Shown here one piece after another: positions 60,775 through 64,000 of a DNA stretch of 64,000 bases. The stretch comes from [Clostridium] viride DSM 6836. Lineage in GTDB: Bacteria; Bacillota; Clostridia; Oscillospirales; Oscillospiraceae. The stretch covers positions 620,001 to 684,000 of the forward strand of contig JHZO01000004.1 of NCBI GenBank assembly GCA_000620945.1, given 5' to 3'. Below the pieces are notes generated by a model, which worked only from the letters and a program-made list of their open reading frames with translations, did not search any database and had not been told where the DNA came from. Each line of letters opens with the position of its first letter. Within the stretch, counting starts at the first letter, position 1. A program made the translations under genes and the position numbers.

Positions 60775-61965
60775 ATGAAAGCGTTGTCTGCGGTTGCGGA
60801 GGCTGTGCAAGCATCGACTACATTGGCCATAGACGCCATGTATAAAAAAATGCAGGCAGAAGGAATTAATGTGATTGGATTCGGGGCAGGAGAACCCGAT
60901 TTTAATACACCGGAGCATATCAAAGAGGCCGGGATCCGGGCGATTTGTGAGAATAAAACACGGTACACCCAAACGGTTGGCATTCAAGAGCTGAGAGAGG
61001 CCGTTTGTAGGCGCTTGCAGGAAGACTGTGGGATTGCGTATCAGCCCAATCAGATTGTGGTGAGCAGTGGTGCCAAACATAATTTGTATGCTGCGCTTCG
61101 CACCTTAATTAATCCTGGAGATGAGGTCATTTTGCCTGCACCTTACTGGGTAAGCTACTACGAGCTGATTAAGATTGCCGGGGGTGTGCCGGTAGAAATC
61201 CAGACGACGGCCGAGCAAGGCTTTAAGATGAGTGAGGCTCAGCTGAGAAATGCCATCACCGCCAAGACGAAGCTCCTCATTTTGAACAATCCGAGCAACC
61301 CAACGGGCATGATCTATGACGAGGAAGCTTTGCGCATGGTGGCGCAGATTTGCGTGGAACATGACCTGTATGTCATTGCAGATGAGATCTATTACGGTTT
61401 GGTATACGATCAGAAACCCTTTTGTAGCTTTGTCTCCTTAGGGGAGAACATCAAGGAACGCACCATTTTAATCAATGGTGTTTCAAAATCCTATGCCATG
61501 ACTGGTTGGCGCATTGGCTATGCAGCAGCTCCGGAACCGATTGCAAAGGTTATGGCAAACTACTTAAGCCACACAACCTCGGCCCCTAGCTCCGTGTCTC
61601 AATGGGCAGCGGTCGAAGCGCTTTCCGGAGATCAGGCCGGGATTGAGGCGATGCGTCAAGCTTTTGAGGAGCGCCGTAACTATATTTACGAACGAATGAA
61701 TCAGATTCCGCTGGTCAGCTGCATCAAGCCGGAAGGTGCCTTCTATGCCATGATGAACCTAGATCAGCTGATTGGAAAAACCATTGGTGGTGTCGTGATT
61801 CAGAATTCCGATGATTTCGCACAAGTCTTTTTGGAAAAAGGATTGGTCGCCGTGGTACCCTGTACCGGATTTGGTGCACCCAACTATGTTCGCTGGTCTT
61901 ATGCGACCTCCATGCAGAACATTACCGAAGGCTTGGATCGATTAGAGCGGTTCCTTGCGGAGTAA
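60775..61965 (+). CDS. Pyridoxal-phosphate aminotransferase, aspartate aminotransferase (class Ib) type
   Basis: A 396-residue fold type I aminotransferase. It has GFGAGEPDFNTPEHI at the N-terminus, NNPSNPTG and ADEIYYGLVY at the cofactor pocket, and the PLP lysine in NGVSKSYAMTGWRIGY. The C-terminal PNYVRWSYA arginine binds the substrate carboxylate. These are typical of class Ib aspartate aminotransferase, though other acceptors are possible. The RBS AAGGAGG is 7 bases before ATG 60775. Confidence 0.9.
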   Translation: MKALSAVAEAVQASTTLAIDAMYKKMQAEGINVIGFGAGEPDFNTPEHIKEAGIRAICENKTRYTQTVGIQELREAVCRRLQEDCGIAYQPNQIVVSSGAKHNLYAALRTLINPGDEVILPAPYWVSYYELIKIAGGVPVEIQTTAEQGFKMSEAQLRNAITAKTKLLILNNPSNPTGMIYDEEALRMVAQICVEHDLYVIADEIYYGLVYDQKPFCSFVSLGENIKERTILINGVSKSYAMTGWRIGYAAAPEPIAKVMANYLSHTTSAPSSVSQWAAVEALSGDQAGIEAMRQAFEERRNYIYERMNQIPLVSCIKPEGAFYAMMNLDQLIGKTIGGVVIQNSDDFAQVFLEKGLVAVVPCTGFGAPNYVRWSYATSMQNITEGLDRLERFLAE

Positions 61966-61978
61966 AGAAAAATGGAAC

Positions 61979-62008
61979 GGCGCACCGCATGATTGCGGTG
62001 CGCCTCTT
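61979..62008 (+). terminator. Terminator of the aminotransferase gene
   Basis: An 11-bp GC-rich stem (61979-61989 and 61994-62004; GGCGCACCGCA) with TGAT loop followed by TCTTCT. Confidence 0.75.
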
Positions 62009-62054
62009 CTATGAAATCTTGGACAATCGTATTTTACCGAGAGCCTCGCTAATA

Positions 62055-62083
62055 TTGATTCCCAGTATGGGATATGCTATACT
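62055..62083 (+). promoter_or_regulatory. Predicted sigma-A promoter of purB
   Basis: TTGATT (62055-62060) and TATACT (62078-62083) are separated by 17 bases. No purine riboswitch lies between this site and the gene. Confidence 0.65.
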
Positions 62084-62127
62084 TTACCGAAAGAAATCCA
62101 GAAATTTATGCTTAGGATGGGTGCTAC

Positions 62128-63561
62128 ATGAAAAATACCTATGAAAGTCCACTCTCTTCGCGCTATGCCAGCGAAGAAATGTTGTATATTTTCTCTCCGG
62201 ATAAAAAGTTCATCACGTGGAGACGACTGTGGATTGCCTTAGCTCGGGCAGAGATGGAGTTGGGACTTCCCATTCACCAAGAGCAAATTGACGAGCTCGA
62301 GCGAGAGAAGGACAATATTAATTATGAAGTAGCGCGCCAAAAGGAAAAGGAACTGCGCCACGATGTCATGGCACACATTCATGCCTATGGTGCGCTTTGC
62401 CCCAAGGCGATGCCAATCATCCATTTAGGCGCAACCAGCTGCTATGTTGGAGACAATACCGACATCATTCTCATGCGCGAGGGTCTGGAACTGCTTCGAG
62501 GGAAATTGGTTCGAATCTTATCCTCACTCGGGACGTTTGCAAGAGAGTATAAGGCGCTACCTACCTTGGGCTTTACCCATTTTCAAGCGGCACAGCTGGT
62601 GACCGTAGGCAAGCGTGCGACCCTTTGGATGAATGAGCTTCTGATGGATCTCTACGAGGTGGAGTACCGCTTGGAGCACCTGGCTTTGCTTGGTTCCAAG
62701 GGCACAACCGGAACACAGGCAAGCTTTTTAGAACTCTTTGAAGGCCAGCATGAGAAGGTACTGGAGCTAGACCGCAAGATTGCCCGGGAAATGGGCTTTG
62801 ATCGGGTCACGCCAGTCTCTGGACAGACCTATTCCAGAAAGGTGGATGCGGCCATTTTAGCTACCTTGTCTGGTATTGCCCAATCCGCCCATAAATTTGC
62901 GTCGGATTTGCGCCTTCTTTGCCATTTAAAGGAAATTGAGGAGCCGTTTGAGGCGAATCAGGTCGGATCTTCGGCCATGCCGTATAAACGGAACCCCATG
63001 CGCAGTGAGCGTATTTGCGCGCTGGCTCGTTATGTTATGGTAGATAGCATGAATCCAGCCATGACCGCGGCAAATCAATGGTTTGAACGAACCTTAGATG
63101 ACTCTGCCAACAAACGAATTGCTGTTTCGGAAGCATTTTTAGCTGTAGATGCGATTTTGAACATTTATGAAAATGTAGCAGCTAACCTGGTGGTGCATCC
63201 GAAGGTGATTGAAAAACACATTATGGACGAGCTTCCGTTTATGGCTACCGAAAATATTTTAATGGCTGCGGTCAAACGGGGAGGGAATCGCCAGGAACTG
63301 CATGAGCGCATCCGAACCCATTCCATTGCTGCAGGGAATCAGGTCAAGGATTTCGGAAAGGAAAATGATTTGTTGCAGCGCATTGCGGCAGATACTACCT
63401 TTGGTCTCACGATGGATGAGATTGCGCAACACTTGAATCCTACCGATTACATTGGAAGATGCCCGGAGCAGGTGGAAGAGTTTTTAGCAGGCTATATTGC
63501 TCCAATTTTGCAGAAGTATGAAGCGGAATTGCAGGGCAAAGGCGCAGAATTATTCGTATAA
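62128..63561 (+). CDS. purB: Adenylosuccinate lyase
   Basis: A 477-residue member of the fumarase/aspartase superfamily that splits fumarate from SAICAR and adenylosuccinate in purine synthesis. The signature GSSAMPYKRNPMRSERI (about residues 285-301) is present. The HDVMAHIHAYG and HLGATSCYVGDNTD segments supply the other active-site parts, with the catalytic-type histidine region in GFTHFQAAQ. It appears monocistronic, with its own promoter and terminator. Confidence 0.96.
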   Translation: MKNTYESPLSSRYASEEMLYIFSPDKKFITWRRLWIALARAEMELGLPIHQEQIDELEREKDNINYEVARQKEKELRHDVMAHIHAYGALCPKAMPIIHLGATSCYVGDNTDIILMREGLELLRGKLVRILSSLGTFAREYKALPTLGFTHFQAAQLVTVGKRATLWMNELLMDLYEVEYRLEHLALLGSKGTTGTQASFLELFEGQHEKVLELDRKIAREMGFDRVTPVSGQTYSRKVDAAILATLSGIAQSAHKFASDLRLLCHLKEIEEPFEANQVGSSAMPYKRNPMRSERICALARYVMVDSMNPAMTAANQWFERTLDDSANKRIAVSEAFLAVDAILNIYENVAANLVVHPKVIEKHIMDELPFMATENILMAAVKRGGNRQELHERIRTHSIAAGNQVKDFGKENDLLQRIAADTTFGLTMDEIAQHLNPTDYIGRCPEQVEEFLAGYIAPILQKYEAELQGKGAELFV

Positions 63562-63579
63562 GTAAGCTAATAACCATAA

Positions 63580-63620
63580 AAAATACCGATGGACTAAATT
63601 AGTCCATCGGTATTTTGTTT
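63580..63620. terminator. Bidirectional terminator between purB and the hydrolase gene
   Basis: A perfect 16-bp stem (63580-63595 and 63601-63616; AAAATACCGATGGACT) with a 5-base loop lies between the two convergent genes. T runs flank it on both strands. Confidence 0.92.
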
Positions 63621-63622
63621 CT

Positions 63623-64000
63623 TTAGCGATAAAAGCTATGATCCGCAATGGTGGTGATATACGTTTTGTTGCGGGATGCCCAGGAGCTTAAGCCATTCCG
63701 ATTAAAGAACAAACTGTCACCAGCCTCACGGGCACCATCCAGAACCAACTTTGCAGCGATAACCGCCTCGGTGGTAGGATCTCGATAAATGCTTCCGTCC
63801 TGAACCGGACTAAACTGGATGCCGGAGAAGATAACATCGTAAATGCTGTCGGGGAACTTGGGACTTTCCACGCGATTCATAATCACAGTACCCACAGCTA
63901 TCTTACCCTTTAAGGGCTGATTTCTGCTTTCGGCAGTGATGATGCGGGACAACCAATACAGATCGTTACTATTATAATAGGAAGAGCCAGAGACTAAGGG
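63623..64000 (-). CDS. SleB/CwlJ-type cell wall hydrolase (partial)
   Basis: The last 125 codons of a gene that begins outside the window. The frame stays open through base 64000, and the TTG at 63952 is only an internal leucine codon. The sequence YWLSRIITAESRNQP, with the likely catalytic glutamate, then GKIAVGTVIMNRVESPKFPD and ending ADHSFYR, matches the hydrolase_2 domain of SleB and CwlJ, lytic enzymes of spore cortex germination. Whether a signal peptide or binding domain precedes cannot be seen. Confidence 0.85.
   Translation of the reverse strand, partial: PLVSGSSYYNSNDLYWLSRIITAESRNQPLKGKIAVGTVIMNRVESPKFPDSIYDVIFSGIQFSPVQDGSIYRDPTTEAVIAAKLVLDGAREAGDSLFFNRNGLSSWASRNKTYITTIADHSFYR

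Noticed and set aside
63623-63952. Treating the hydrolase as complete with a start at 63952
   Set aside because: The TTG there codes for leucine in YWLSRI, and the frame stays open to the window edge with family-like sequence.
1-64000. CRISPR arrays, tRNA or rRNA genes
   Set aside because: No regularly spaced repeats and no cloverleaf or rRNA-like sequence were noticed on reading through the window.

Overview
The window looks like chromosome of an anaerobic, endospore-forming member of the Firmicutes, most likely class Clostridia. Supporting signs are T-box leaders on tyrS and pheST, A-rich Gram-positive ribosome binding sites with many GTG/TTG starts, sporulation genes (a sigma-H-like factor, spoVM, sipL, spoIVA, a GerS/YdcC-position lipoprotein, a SleB-type hydrolase), a c-di-AMP operon, and anaerobe redox proteins (Hcp, rubredoxin, flavodiiron protein). 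No rRNA, tRNA or CRISPR array was seen.

Layout. 1-4720: 3' part of a pyrimidine operon (carB end, pyrK, pyrD, pyrF, pyrE, pyrB, pyrI). 4790-12600: a membrane protein, thiN, a DUF378 protein, T-box/tyrS, ireB and T-box/pheS-pheT. 12600-18600: nnrD, a GerS-like lipoprotein, alr, mazF, a coiled-coil exported protein, an atypical amidase, and rsmA behind a structured leader. 18600-27340: pckG, ruvCAB, a sigma-H-like gene, a zinc-ribbon protein, carD, ispD-ispF, and a DUF3343 gene with a cysteine desulfurase-like gene. 27500-31610: cdaA-cdaR, an RseC-like gene, a DUF5685-like gene and a J-domain gene. 31650-43790: yicC, remA, gmk, rpoZ, priA, def, fmt, rsmB, rlmN, the PP2C phosphatase, the PASTA kinase and rsgA. 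43888-45546: a 22-residue spoVM and sipL. 57179-64000: an FNT channel, spoIVA, coaX, an aminotransferase, purB and part of a cell-wall hydrolase.

Between sipL and the FNT gene lies an AT-richer island of about 11.6 kb (about 45570-57151). It starts with three collinear genes that resemble the gamma-mobile-trio (GMT) recombinase set: two tyrosine recombinases of 495 and 900 residues and a 217-residue partner. Behind them lie a CspB-like subtilase with an intact triad, a small protein of unknown function, a 50-residue Cys protein, hcp, rubredoxin and a flavodiiron protein. The two edges carry complementary sequence: a 16-nt GC-rich arm on each side that together would form one rho-independent terminator, then an equal 14-nt spacer, then an AGGTAAAAA inverted repeat. 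The simplest reading is that the island entered the loop of a shared terminator between the convergent genes sipL and FNT. This separated spoVM-sipL from spoIVA, three genes whose products make the basement layer of the spore envelope. The cargo suggests a portable nitrosative/oxidative stress and germination-protease load. GMT elements were described from gammaproteobacteria, so a copy in a Clostridium-like genome is the most novel point here.

Other links: IreB and the PP2C phosphatase/PASTA kinase pair that control it are all present. The lipoprotein-alr order matches ydcC-alr in Bacillus and gerS-alr2 in C. difficile. Structured, unexplained leaders precede rsmA and priA.
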